NCBI RefSeq assembly: GCF_002910905.1
Contig: NZ_NEUE01000215.1
Span: 1-33,111, forward strand
Reading direction: 5' to 3'
DNA from: Streptomyces sp. SM11
Lineage (GTDB): Bacteria > Actinomycetota > Actinomycetes > Streptomycetales > Streptomycetaceae
Length of the DNA stretch: 33,111 nt
Positions 1 through 6,697 of the stretch are shown here, in pieces (the first letter of the stretch is position 1; each line of letters begins with the position of its first letter). A model generated the notes under the pieces. The model ran no database searches. It was not told the origin of the DNA and saw only the letters and a program-made list of their open reading frames with translations. A program made the position numbers and the translations under genes.

Positions 1-1
1 C

Positions 2-442
2 TCCGCCGCGCCGGTCCCGAAGCCTGCCCCGCCCGCGCCCGCGCCCGCGCCGCCCGCCTCGGCGGGGACCGCCGGGCAGGTCACCGAGCTGGTCAACGCG
101 GAACGGGCCAAGGAGGGCTGCGGTCCGGTGACCGTCAACGATCGGCTCAACACGGCTGCGCTGCGGCACTCCGCCGACATGGAGGCCAAGGACTACTTCT
201 CGCACACCTCGCAGGACGGCAGGGACCCGGGCGACCGGATCACCGCCGCCGGGTACCGGTGGTCCACCTACGGCGAGAACATCGCCAAGGGACAGCGGAC
301 CCCGGCCGATGTGATGCGGTCCTGGATGGACAGTCCGGGACACCGCGCGAACATCCTCAACTGCTCCTTCAAGGAGATCGGCGTGGGGAAGCAGGACTCC
401 GGCGGGGGTCCGGTCTGGACGCAGGTGTTCGGGGCCCGCTGA
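2..442 (+). CDS. Secreted CAP-domain (SCP/PR-1-like) protein, 3' part
   Basis: The gene runs in from before the window, so its start and signal peptide are not seen. The visible part opens with a Pro/Ala-rich linker (about 20 residues), which is usual between a signal peptide and a wall-exposed domain. A complete CAP domain of about 120 residues follows. Family landmarks are the early LVNAERAK helix, LRHSADMEAKDYFSHTS, the GENIAKG segment, the SWMDSPGHRANIL block and the closing WTQVFGAR. The first histidine (RHSA) and the SPGH histidine match the usual CAP cavity residues. CAP proteins in Streptomyces are secreted and their biochemical role is mostly unknown. The stop is TGA at 440-442. The family call is firm; the function is not. 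Confidence 0.9.
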   Translation, partial: SAAPVPKPAPPAPAPAPPASAGTAGQVTELVNAERAKEGCGPVTVNDRLNTAALRHSADMEAKDYFSHTSQDGRDPGDRITAAGYRWSTYGENIAKGQRTPADVMRSWMDSPGHRANILNCSFKEIGVGKQDSGGGPVWTQVFGAR

Positions 443-478
443 GTCCCCGCGGCACACGCCCACGATGACGATGCGGTC

Positions 479-856
479 ATGATCGCTGAACTGGAATGCG
501 TGGTTCTGGACTGCCCGGACCCGAGGGAACTGGCCGTTTTCTACGCGTCGATGCTCGGGGGCGAGGTCGACCGCCCCGACCGGCGGTGGGGGTGCGACGC
601 GAGCTGGTCCACGCTGCACACCCCCGGTGGCCTCGTCCTGGCCTTTCAGCGGGTGGCCGACTACCGGCCGCCTCGCTGGCCCGGCCAGGACTCGCCCCAG
701 CAGTCTCATCTGGACTTCGGCGTCACCGACCAGGAACGGGCCCACGACGAGGTCCTGGCATCCGGGGCGCACCTGCTCGACGCCGGGGACGAGGGGCGCG
801 CCTGGCGGGTGTACGGCGACCCCGCCGGACACCCCTTCTGCCTGGTACGGCACTGA
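479..856 (+). CDS. VOC-family (glyoxalase/bleomycin-resistance-like) protein
   Basis: The product is 125 aa, the length of a single VOC module. It starts with the typical strand and helix (LECVVLDCPDPRELAVFYASMLGG) and ends with a DPAGHPFCLV strand, where VOC proteins usually carry a metal-binding acid or histidine. The middle has SHLDFGV, the usual opening strand of the second beta-alpha-beta unit. These proteins form an eight-stranded cup that binds a metal and small substrates. Substrate cannot be read from sequence, and many Streptomyces paralogues are of unknown role. It starts at ATG 37 bases after the CAP gene, without a clear Shine-Dalgarno sequence, so it may be read through from upstream. 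Confidence 0.88.
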   Translation: MIAELECVVLDCPDPRELAVFYASMLGGEVDRPDRRWGCDASWSTLHTPGGLVLAFQRVADYRPPRWPGQDSPQQSHLDFGVTDQERAHDEVLASGAHLLDAGDEGRAWRVYGDPAGHPFCLVRH

Positions 857-889
857 CCGTTCCGCCTCCGCTCGCGCGCCCCTGGCTCG

Positions 890-920
890 TCCGGTGCGGC
901 CGCTGACCGGCCGCACCGGA
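890..920. terminator. Hairpin between convergent genes
   Basis: A perfect 13-bp inverted repeat (arms 890-902 and 908-920, arm TCCGGTGCGGCCG) with a 5-base loop lies between the end of the VOC gene and the 3' end of the minus-strand gene at 943. There is no U-run, as is common for Streptomyces terminators. It could serve both directions. Confidence 0.75.
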
Positions 921-942
921 GCCCCCCAGGAGTCCACCAGGG

Positions 943-1284
943 TCAGCGCAGGACCAGCGTCAACGCCGCGCCCAGGCAGGTCGCCGCGCCCACCGCGCCG
1001 GCCGAGACAGCGACGCAGCGGGCCCGGAGGCGGACGTAGCGCCCGGTGTACTCCTCACGGAGTTCGTCCGCGCGGTCGCGGATGCGGGTGAGCGACTCCC
1101 GGGACGCGATAACGCGGTCGGCGATGAACACCCGCTCTACGTCCTCACGCTGTGCCGTGGTCAGCCAGGGCAGCTGGTCGGTGAATCGGCGTGCCTGCCG
1201 CCGCGCCCGCTCGACCTCGGCGTTCCACAGCAGAAAGCCCTCCAGTCGGGCCAGGCCCCGGGCACTGTCCTGGTCGGGTTCCAC
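943..1284 (-). CDS. Small C-tail-anchored membrane protein of unknown function
   Basis: The 113-aa product is mostly charged and helical, rich in Arg and Glu (for example VERARRQARRFTDQLPWL and IRDRADELREEYTGRYVRLR). It ends in one hydrophobic segment (about residues 90-112, VSAGAVGAATCLGAALTLVLR), which suggests a cytosolic coiled domain anchored by its C-terminus. GTG at 1284 was chosen because GGAGAGGAGG lies just upstream with a 4-base gap. An in-frame GTG at 1329, overlapping the cox1 stop as GTGA, would add 15 residues and also couple translation. The gene lies 41 bases after cox1, so it is probably in the same transcript. I recognise no family; a role linked to the oxidase is only suggested by position. 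Confidence 0.75.
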   Translation of the reverse strand: MEPDQDSARGLARLEGFLLWNAEVERARRQARRFTDQLPWLTTAQREDVERVFIADRVIASRESLTRIRDRADELREEYTGRYVRLRARCVAVSAGAVGAATCLGAALTLVLR

Positions 1285-1325
1285 CCGCCCTCCTCTCCGT
1301 CGGGTCGTCCGGGCCGGGGCCGTCT

Positions 1326-3056
1326 TCACTCGTGCTTGTCCCCCGGGGCGATGATCGTGGAGTTCCCGGGACGGTTGGTGGCTTCCTCCAGGGAGCGGAC
1401 CGTCGGGTGGTGCAGGTCGAACGCCGGGGATTCGGAACGGATCCGCGGCAGGGTGACGAAGTTGTGCCGGGGCGGCGGGCAGGAGGTGGCCCACTCCAGC
1501 GAACGGCCGTAGCCCCACGGGTCGTCGACATCGATCTTCTTTCCGTACTTCGCGGTCTTCCAGATGTTGTAGAAGAACGGCAGGATCGACAGTCCGAGCA
1601 GAAAGGAGGAAATGGTGGAGATCGTGTTCAGTGCGGTGAATCCGTCGGCGTCGAGATAGTCGGCGTATCGACGCGGCATGCCCTCGGCACCGAGCCAGTG
1701 CTGAACGAGGAACGTTCCGTGGAATCCGACGAAAAGCGTCCAGAAAGTCGCCTTCCCGAGCCGTTCGTCCAGCATTTTCCCGGTGAACTTCGGCCACCAG
1801 AAATGGAATCCGGCGAACATCGCGAACACCACCGTACCGAACACCACGTAGTGGAAGTGGGCGACGACGAAGTACGAGTCGGAGACGTGGAAGTCCATGG
1901 GCGGTGAAGCGAGGATGATCCCGGTCAGACCGCCGAACAGGAAGGTGACCAGAAACCCGATCGCCCACAGCATCGGAGTCTCCATGGAGAGGGACCCCTT
2001 CCACATCGTGCCGATCCAGTTGAAGAACTTCACACCGGTCGGCACGGCGATGAGGAACGTCATGAACGAGAAGAACGGCAGCAACACAGCGCCCGAGACG
2101 AACATATGGTGCGCCCATACCGTCGCGGACAGACCCGCGATGGCGATGGTGGCCGCGACCAGGCCGATGTAGCCGAATACCGGTTTGCGGCTGAAGACCG
2201 GAAAGATCTCGGTGACGATGCCGAAGAACGGCAGGGCGATGATGTAGACCTCGGGGTGACCGAAGAACCAGAACAGGTGCTGCCACAGCAGTGCGCCACC
2301 ATTGGCCGCGTCAAAGATATGTGCACCGAATTTACGGTCGGCCTCCAGCGCCAGCAGGGCCGCGGCGAGGACCGGGAAGGCAAGCAGAACCAGGACACCG
2401 GTCAACAGGACATTCCAGACGAAGATCGGCATGCGGAACATCGTCATGCCGGGTGCGCGCATGCAGATGATCGTGGTGATGAAGTTGACCGAACCGAGGA
2501 TCGTGCCGAAGCCGGAGAAGGCCAGACCCATGATCCACATGTCGGCGCCGACGCCCGGCGACCGGACCGCGTCCGAGAGCGGGGAGTAGGCGAACCAGCC
2601 GAAGTCGGCCGCACCCTGCGGGGTGAGGAAGCCGGCCACCGCGATGAGCGAGCCGAAGAGGTACAGCCAGTACGCGAACATGTTCAGCCGCGGGAACGCC
2701 ACGTCGGGCGCGCCGATCTGCAGCGGCATGATCCAGTTCGCGAATCCGGCGAACAGCGGCGTCGCGAACATCAGCAGCATGATCGTGCCGTGCATCGTGA
2801 ACGCCTGGTTGAACTGCTCGTTCGAGAGCAGTTGGATGCCGGGCCGGGCCAGTTCGGCGCGCATCACCAGAGCCAGGAGCCCTCCCACGCAGAAGAACGC
2901 GAAGGAGGTGACAAGGTAGAGCGTGCCGATCGTCTTGTGATCCGTCGAGGTCATCCACTTGATGATGACGTTGCCGGGTTCCCCGCGCCGTACCGGCATT
3001 TCGTCCTGTTCGACAGTATCGGTCCCCACCGGTTGCGAGATGCCCCTCGTCGTCAC
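1326..3056 (-). CDS. ctaD: Cytochrome c oxidase subunit I (aa3-type)
   Basis: This is the catalytic subunit of the aa3-type terminal oxidase, which reduces O2 to water in the membrane and pumps protons. The 576-aa protein has the usual twelve hydrophobic segments. Key ligands are visible: FTMHGTIML (low-spin heme), [10 protein letters not shown] (CuB His and the cross-linked Tyr), VWAHHMF (CuB pair), [13 protein letters not shown] (K-channel Lys) and VVAHFHYVV (both heme ligands). GTG at 3056 was chosen because GAAGGAG sits 7 bases before it; upstream in-frame starts lack such a site. No ctaC, ctaE or qcr genes are near, so this looks like a second, detached copy rather than the main respiratory operon. 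It probably forms a transcript with the small membrane protein downstream. The last 60 residues after the final membrane segment are a polar cytosolic tail. Confidence 0.95.
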   Translation of the reverse strand: MTTRGISQPVGTDTVEQDEMPVRRGEPGNVIIKWMTSTDHKTIGTLYLVTSFAFFCVGGLLALVMRAELARPGIQLLSNEQFNQAFTMHGTIMLLMFATPLFAGFANWIMPLQIGAPDVAFPRLNMFAYWLYLFGSLIAVAGFLTPQGAADFGWFAYSPLSDAVRSPGVGADMWIMGLAFSGFGTILGSVNFITTIICMRAPGMTMFRMPIFVWNVLLTGVLVLLAFPVLAAALLALEADRKFGAHIFDAANGGALLWQHLFWFFGHPEVYIIALPFFGIVTEIFPVFSRKPVFGYIGLVAATIAIAGLSATVWAHHMFVSGAVLLPFFSFMTFLIAVPTGVKFFNWIGTMWKGSLSMETPMLWAIGFLVTFLFGGLTGIILASPPMDFHVSDSYFVVAHFHYVVFGTVVFAMFAGFHFWWPKFTGKMLDERLGKATFWTLFVGFHGTFLVQHWLGAEGMPRRYADYLDADGFTALNTISTISSFLLGLSILPFFYNIWKTAKYGKKIDVDDPWGYGRSLEWATSCPPPRHNFVTLPRIRSESPAFDLHHPTVRSLEEATNRPGNSTIIAPGDKHE

Positions 3057-3384
3057 TACGACGCTCCTTCGATCGACTGCCCGTGTGGACTCGGCGACCA
3101 GAATGGACCCACGGCGATCGGTGCGGTGGGACATCGTTCCCCGTCCGGCGCAAGCGGCCGACAAGGACACTCAAATGGCCTATGGCGAACGCTCCGTCCT
3201 CGCCCGGGCGCAACCGAGAACGCATGTGAACACCGGGATCCGATCGGATATTCCCTCACGGAGAACGGAACAACGCCTCTGACACCGGAGTTGGTGAACC
3301 GACAGAACCACTTGGCTCCACCCTTCTCCACTTCGCTCCACTCCACTCCACTCCACTCGGCAAGCTTCGGAAGGTCGGATCTCC
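3057..3384. other. Divergent intergenic region (328 bp)
   Basis: This gap separates cox1 (minus strand) from the oxidoreductase gene at 3385 (plus strand) and must hold promoters for both. I see no convincing -35/-10 pair and no small gene. Its clear landmark is the CTCCA pentamer tract at 3336-3355. Confidence 0.6.
3336..3355. repeat. Pentanucleotide tandem repeat (CTCCA) x4
   Basis: There are four perfect tandem copies of CTCCA (3336-3355), followed by CTC and preceded by looser copies (GGCTCCA, TTCTCCA). On the minus strand this reads TGGAG. It lies 30 bases before the start codon of the gene at 3385, in its probable 5' leader. Copy number could vary by slippage. Confidence 0.85.
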
Positions 3385-4044
3385 ATGAAGATCGGCATCA
3401 TCGGCGCGGGCAACATCGGCGGCAACCTGACGCGGCGTCTGACCGCTCTCGGGCACGAGGTCTCCGTCGCCAACTCCCGTGGTCCCCACACGCTCACGTC
3501 CCTCGCTGAAGAGACCGGGGCGAAGCCGGTGACCGCGTCGGAGGCCGCACAGGGCGCCCAGGTGGTCGTGGTCACCGTCCCGCTCAACGCCGTGCCCGAC
3601 CTGCCCGCCGGACTTCTCGACGGCGCGGCGGAGGGCGCCGCGGTCATCGACACCGGCAACTACTACCCGCAGCAACGTGACGGCCGCATCGCCGCCATCG
3701 AGGACGGTCTGCCCGAGAGCCGGTGGACGGAGCAGCAGATCGGCCATCCCGTGATCAAGGCGTTCAACGGGACATACGCCCAGGACATCCTGGACCGGGG
3801 CCGTCCGCAGGGCACTTCGGGCCGACAGGCGCTCCCGGTCGCCGGCGACGACCCGACGGCCAAGCGGGCGGTGCGTGACCTCATCGACGAGCTGGGCTTC
3901 GACACGGTCGACAGCGGCGGCCTGGACGATTCGTGGCGTCAGCAGCCCGGTACGCCGGTGTACGGCAACCAGGGCGATGCCGACGCCATCGTGAAGGCGC
4001 TCTCGGAGGCATCTCCGGAGCGCACGGCGGAGTGGCGCGCCTGA
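3385..4044 (+). CDS. NADP-binding oxidoreductase, F420-dependent NADP reductase-like
   Basis: The 219-aa protein opens with a Rossmann nucleotide site (GIIGAGNIGGNL, residues 4-15) followed by VANSRGP, where Ser and Arg after the second strand suit the NADP(H) phosphate. Further family marks are VVVVTVPLNAVPDLP, VIDTGNYYP and HPVIKAFNGTYAQDIL. The fold and length fit the 'NADP oxidoreductase coenzyme F420-dependent' family, which includes true F420H2:NADP reductases and many uncharacterised relatives. The C-terminal part carries a variable DSWRQQPGTPVYG segment. ATG at 3385 follows GGAAGG with about 10 bases between. It is a single-gene unit ended by the hairpin at 4084-4120. Whether it uses F420 cannot be told from sequence. 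Confidence 0.88.
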   Translation: MKIGIIGAGNIGGNLTRRLTALGHEVSVANSRGPHTLTSLAEETGAKPVTASEAAQGAQVVVVTVPLNAVPDLPAGLLDGAAEGAAVIDTGNYYPQQRDGRIAAIEDGLPESRWTEQQIGHPVIKAFNGTYAQDILDRGRPQGTSGRQALPVAGDDPTAKRAVRDLIDELGFDTVDSGGLDDSWRQQPGTPVYGNQGDADAIVKALSEASPERTAEWRA

Positions 4045-4083
4045 CCGCGGGCGTCGTACGGGAGGGACGCCCGGTCGAAGACT

Positions 4084-4120
4084 CCGGCCGGGCGGGAAAC
4101 GAGGGTACCCGCCCGGCCGG
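4084..4120. terminator. Bidirectional hairpin terminator
   Basis: A perfect 13-bp inverted repeat (CCGGCCGGGCGGG at 4084-4096 with CCCGCCCGGCCGG at 4108-4120) and an 11-base loop lie between the convergent genes ending at 4044 and 4135. There is no U-tract, as usual in this genus. Confidence 0.82.
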
Positions 4121-4134
4121 ATCGTCGGCCGCCC

Positions 4135-4473
4135 TCAGAGCACGCCCGTCACGGTGATCCGCACCGAGACCGACGGCACCTCGGGCAGCGCTGCGAGGGC
4201 CGCGGCCCGAACGGCGCGGGTCACGTCGAGCGCCCGGTGACCGCGTCGCAGCACGGGCCGGATGTCGAGGTGCCAGCCGTCGCCCTCGTCCCGGCTGACC
4301 CGCACTCCCGGCGCGCTGTTCCCGGTCAGCGGGGCGCGACGCGTGGTGCGGTCGGCGATCCGGGTGCGCAGCAGATCCGCCACGCCGGGGCGCAGGAAAG
4401 CGACGCCCCGCACACCGCGAGCGGCCTCGGCGGCTGCCCCGGCCAACCGGTCCCGACGTGTGTCCGCGGTCAT
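4135..4473 (-). CDS. Small Asp23/Gls24-family envelope stress protein
   Basis: The 112-aa product matches the short Asp23/Gls24 pattern: a first beta-rich stretch (RGVRGVAFLRPGVADLLRTR), a central strand (WHLDIRPVLRRGHRALDV), an amphipathic helix (TRAVRAAALAAL) and a last strand (SVSVRITVTGVL). Family members in Gram-positive bacteria sit at the membrane and are linked to cell-envelope stress. The ATG (4471-4473) overlaps the stop of the upstream gene as ATGA, so translation is coupled. It is the last gene of a three-gene operon led by an ECF sigma factor. No membrane segment or AmaP-type anchor gene is present in this copy of the cluster. Confidence 0.8.
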   Translation of the reverse strand: MTADTRRDRLAGAAAEAARGVRGVAFLRPGVADLLRTRIADRTTRRAPLTGNSAPGVRVSRDEGDGWHLDIRPVLRRGHRALDVTRAVRAAALAALPEVPSVSVRITVTGVL

Positions 4474-5195
4474 CGCGCTGCTCCCGTCCCTGGTCCGTCG
4501 GCCCCACCGTCCGTGTGATGGCCGGTGGGGGTACCCGTACCGCCATCCCCGCCCCCGTGCCCGTACTGGCCGTGGCCGACGTCCTCGTAGTGGATGTCGA
4601 GGGTGTCGAGAATGTCGACGACGAAGACGTCGGTGGTGGCGAGGTGGATGCCGATGTCCCGGTCGGCGACCTCGGTGATCCGTGCGCGCACATCGTCGGC
4701 CAGGTCCGGCATGGGAAGGCCGAGGCTCGCCGCGACCTCGACCCGGACGTACAGCTCGCCGCCGGGGTCCGCCGGGTCGAGGGGGGCGATGCGGCAGCTC
4801 CCGGCCCGCACCCCGGGCAGCCTGTCGACCGCCGCCCGCAGCATCCGTGCGACCGCGTCCTCGACCATCCAGTGGTCCTCCCCCTGTTCCCCGAGCGGCA
4901 GTGGGCGTCCCCGCAGTTCGAGGCGTACGAGGTCCATGACGCGAGCCGTTATGGCCGTGGTATCCGGTGTGCCCGGATCCTGCGCACAGGTGCGGCGTAC
5001 CGCGTCGCCGAGGCCGCTGAGGCCCGCCAGGGCTGCCGAGCATAAGGGGCGGTCCGCGAAGTGGGGGTCGTCCGCCGAGCGGCCGGTGTCCCAGGCTTCC
5101 CACACATCGGTGAGCAGCCGCCCGCAGGCGAGCCGCTCGTCCTGCTCCTCGTACCAGCTCTCTTCCGGCCGGTCCGGATCGGCGCTCATCGCCAT
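4470..5195 (-). CDS. Large Asp23/Gls24-type protein with degenerate anti-sigma zinc motif; TTA codon
   Basis: The 241-aa protein has two parts. Residues 1-60 resemble a zinc-binding anti-sigma (ZAS) head, but the HxxxCxxC motif reads H45-FAD-R49-PL-C52, with Arg in place of the first Cys (CGC codon, one base from TGC). Residues 70-210 resemble an Asp23/Gls24 domain (ARVMDLVRLELRG, WMVEDAVARMLRAAVDRLPGVRAGSCRI, LYVRVEVAASLGL). The C-terminus is a Gly/His-rich tail. Leu51 is a TTA codon (5043-5045), rare in this genus and needing bldA tRNA. ATG at 5195 was chosen because GGAGG lies 10 bases before it; ATG at 5189 overlaps the sigma stop as ATGA. Position after the sigma gene suggests a regulatory partner, but with the altered motif zinc binding is doubtful. 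Confidence 0.8.
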   Translation of the reverse strand: MAMSADPDRPEESWYEEQDERLACGRLLTDVWEAWDTGRSADDPHFADRPLCSAALAGLSGLGDAVRRTCAQDPGTPDTTAITARVMDLVRLELRGRPLPLGEQGEDHWMVEDAVARMLRAAVDRLPGVRAGSCRIAPLDPADPGGELYVRVEVAASLGLPMPDLADDVRARITEVADRDIGIHLATTDVFVVDILDTLDIHYEDVGHGQYGHGGGDGGTGTPTGHHTDGGADGPGTGAAR

Positions 5196-5752
5196 GCGCT
5201 CATCGCCTCCGTCAGGTGGCGGCGGGCACGGAAGACCCGGCCGCGGACCGCCTGCAGCCTGATTCCGACCGTCTCCGCGATGCTCTCGTACGACAGTCCC
5301 TGTATCTCGCGCAGCACCCAGCACACGCGTTGTTCGGGTGAGAGGCCCGCCATCGCCTCGGCCGGCGCGACTACGGCGGCTCGCGACTCCACCGCACGGG
5401 CGGGTGACACCTGGTGCTCGGGGGTGGCCTGCTCGGGCACCGAGTCGAGGCCCGCCGCCGGTCTGCGGGCTCTGAGCCGGTTGAGGCAGCGGTTGGTGAC
5501 GATGCGGTGGAGCCACGTGTGGAAGGACGCGTCCCGGCGGAACTCGGGGAGTTTGCGCCAGGCGTTCACGAAGGCGTCCTGTACGGCGTCCTCGGCGTCC
5601 GCCCGGTCGCCGAGAAGCCGTATCGCCGGTTGCGGCATCGCGCGACCGTGCCTGCGCACCAGCACCTCGAAGGCCTCCTCGTCGCCCTCCCCGGCCCGCG
5701 CGACCAGCAGCGCCTCGTCGGACGGTACGACGTCCGGCGCGCGCTCCGTCAA
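5186..5752 (-). CDS. ECF-type RNA polymerase sigma factor
   Basis: The 188-aa product has sigma region 2 (LGDRADAEDAVQDAFVNAW with the following LPEFRRDASFHTWLHRIV) and region 4 (LSPEQRVCWVLREIQGLSYESIAETV, then VRGRVFRARRHL), separated by a short linker, as in ECF factors. It should direct polymerase to a set of stress promoters. The start is uncertain. No ATG or GTG lies near the expected N-terminus; TTG at 5752 (product MTERAPDVV...) is preceded by GGGAA and gives the usual ECF length, so I use it. The stop overlaps the next gene's start, so sigma and the Asp23-type protein are translationally coupled. No ordinary anti-sigma membrane protein is next to it. Confidence 0.85.
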   Translation of the reverse strand: MTERAPDVVPSDEALLVARAGEGDEEAFEVLVRRHGRAMPQPAIRLLGDRADAEDAVQDAFVNAWRKLPEFRRDASFHTWLHRIVTNRCLNRLRARRPAAGLDSVPEQATPEHQVSPARAVESRAAVVAPAEAMAGLSPEQRVCWVLREIQGLSYESIAETVGIRLQAVRGRVFRARRHLTEAMSAWR

Positions 5753-5770
5753 CTGATTCCCGTCGACGAC

Positions 5771-6028
5771 GTGGCACGAGCGCGGGTGCGCCTGGTGGGC
5801 CGGCCGCTGCGGGCGGTGGTGACGGCGGTCGTGGAGCCCGGGGCCCGGCCGGCGAAGGTCGTGCGGGAGGTGGCCGGGGTCGTCGCGGACGCCCGGCTCA
5901 GCGGCGGCGTGCGGGGCCTGCCGGCCAACGTACGGAGTACGGGTGGCGAACCGCCGGGAGCCGCGGACGCGTTGAACCGCCGCGGCCGAGCCTCTACCCG
6001 CCGCCCCGCAGGATTTACTCACGAGTAA
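5771..6028 (+). pseudogene. Coding-like remnant, possibly from an Asp23/AmaP-type gene
   Basis: The plus-strand frame from 5771 reads ARARVRLVGRPLRAVVTAVV, then EPGARPAKVVREVAGVVADA, then RLSGGVRGLPANVRS, ending at TAA 6026-6028. From 5771 to about 5945 nearly every third codon position is G or C, the signature of real coding in this genome; after that the bias fades. No ribosome site precedes it and the frame runs leftward into antisense of the sigma gene. The strand-helix-strand pattern recalls the C-terminal part of Asp23/AmaP-type proteins that often accompany such sigma factors. I read it as a truncated relic, head to head with the sigma operon. The family link is inference. Confidence 0.4.
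6015..6028. promoter_or_regulatory. Palindromic operator candidate (TTACTC-AC-GAGTAA)
   Basis: A perfect 6-bp inverted repeat with a 2-base spacer sits in a short AT-rich island 85 bases before the SRPBCC gene. The shape is typical of TetR-family operators. A possible -10 hexamer, TAAGGT (6026-6031), overlaps its right arm, so binding would block transcription. No TetR gene is in the window. Confidence 0.5.
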
Positions 6029-6113
6029 GGTATGGGATTCCGGGATGTCGGCCCACGGCCCGTACGGCACCCGGGCGTGGTCCGTCGACGGCCGTGGACA
6101 AAGGAGTCGCGCC

Positions 6114-6632
6114 ATGCCCCGCACCATGTCCGTGGCGGACAGCATCATCATCGACGCCACCCCGGCGCAGGTCTACGAACAGCTCAGCGACCCCACGGCG
6201 ATGGGGCGCTGGAGCCCCGAGAACCGAGGCGCGACGGTGCGCGGCGATCGGCGCGGCGCGTATGTCGGCATGGTCTTCGAGGGCCGGAACAAGCGCGGCG
6301 CGGCGCGCTGGACGACACGGTGCACGGTGACGGCGGCCGATCCCGGCGAGCGCTTCGCCTTCCGGGTGCACGCGATCGGTCTGCGACGCCCTCTGCTCCC
6401 GGGGCCGATCGCCACCTGGGAGTACCGTTTCGAGGCGGTGGACGGTGCGACCCTGGTCACCGAGACCTGGACCGACGACCGCCGTCGCTGGCCGGATTTC
6501 CTCGCCAACACCTTCGACCGCGTCGCGACCGGCGGGAAGACGTTCGCGCAGTTCCAGGACGGCAACATCCGTACGACGCTGAAACGTCTCAAGGCGGCGC
6601 TGGAGGCAGACGCCCCGGGAACCGGAAGCTAG
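6114..6632 (+). CDS. SRPBCC-family (START-like) protein
   Basis: The 172-aa protein shows the polyketide cyclase/START-like pattern: SIIIDATPAQVYEQLSDPTAMGRWSPE at the N-terminus, mid-protein strands ending in TTRCTVTAADPGERFAFRV and ATWEYRFEAVDGATLVTETW, and a long C-terminal helix (FLANTFDRVATGGKTFAQ to the end). These proteins bind hydrophobic ligands in a deep cavity; the ligand here is unknown. ATG at 6114 is supported by AAAGGAG 8 bases upstream. The 5' leader carries the palindrome at 6015-6028, so the gene may be repressor-controlled. Confidence 0.87.
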   Translation: MPRTMSVADSIIIDATPAQVYEQLSDPTAMGRWSPENRGATVRGDRRGAYVGMVFEGRNKRGAARWTTRCTVTAADPGERFAFRVHAIGLRRPLLPGPIATWEYRFEAVDGATLVTETWTDDRRRWPDFLANTFDRVATGGKTFAQFQDGNIRTTLKRLKAALEADAPGTGS

Positions 6633-6697
6633 ACGCGGCCAGGCGGACACGGCTCGTTGCGAGGCTGCGGTGGCCGTGCCGTGGAAGTATCGGGTCG

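Noticed and set aside
2106..3509. 467-codon plus-strand frame across the cox1 gene and its upstream gap
   Set aside because: Antisense to cox1 over most of its length; the product is Glu/Arg/His low-complexity sequence.
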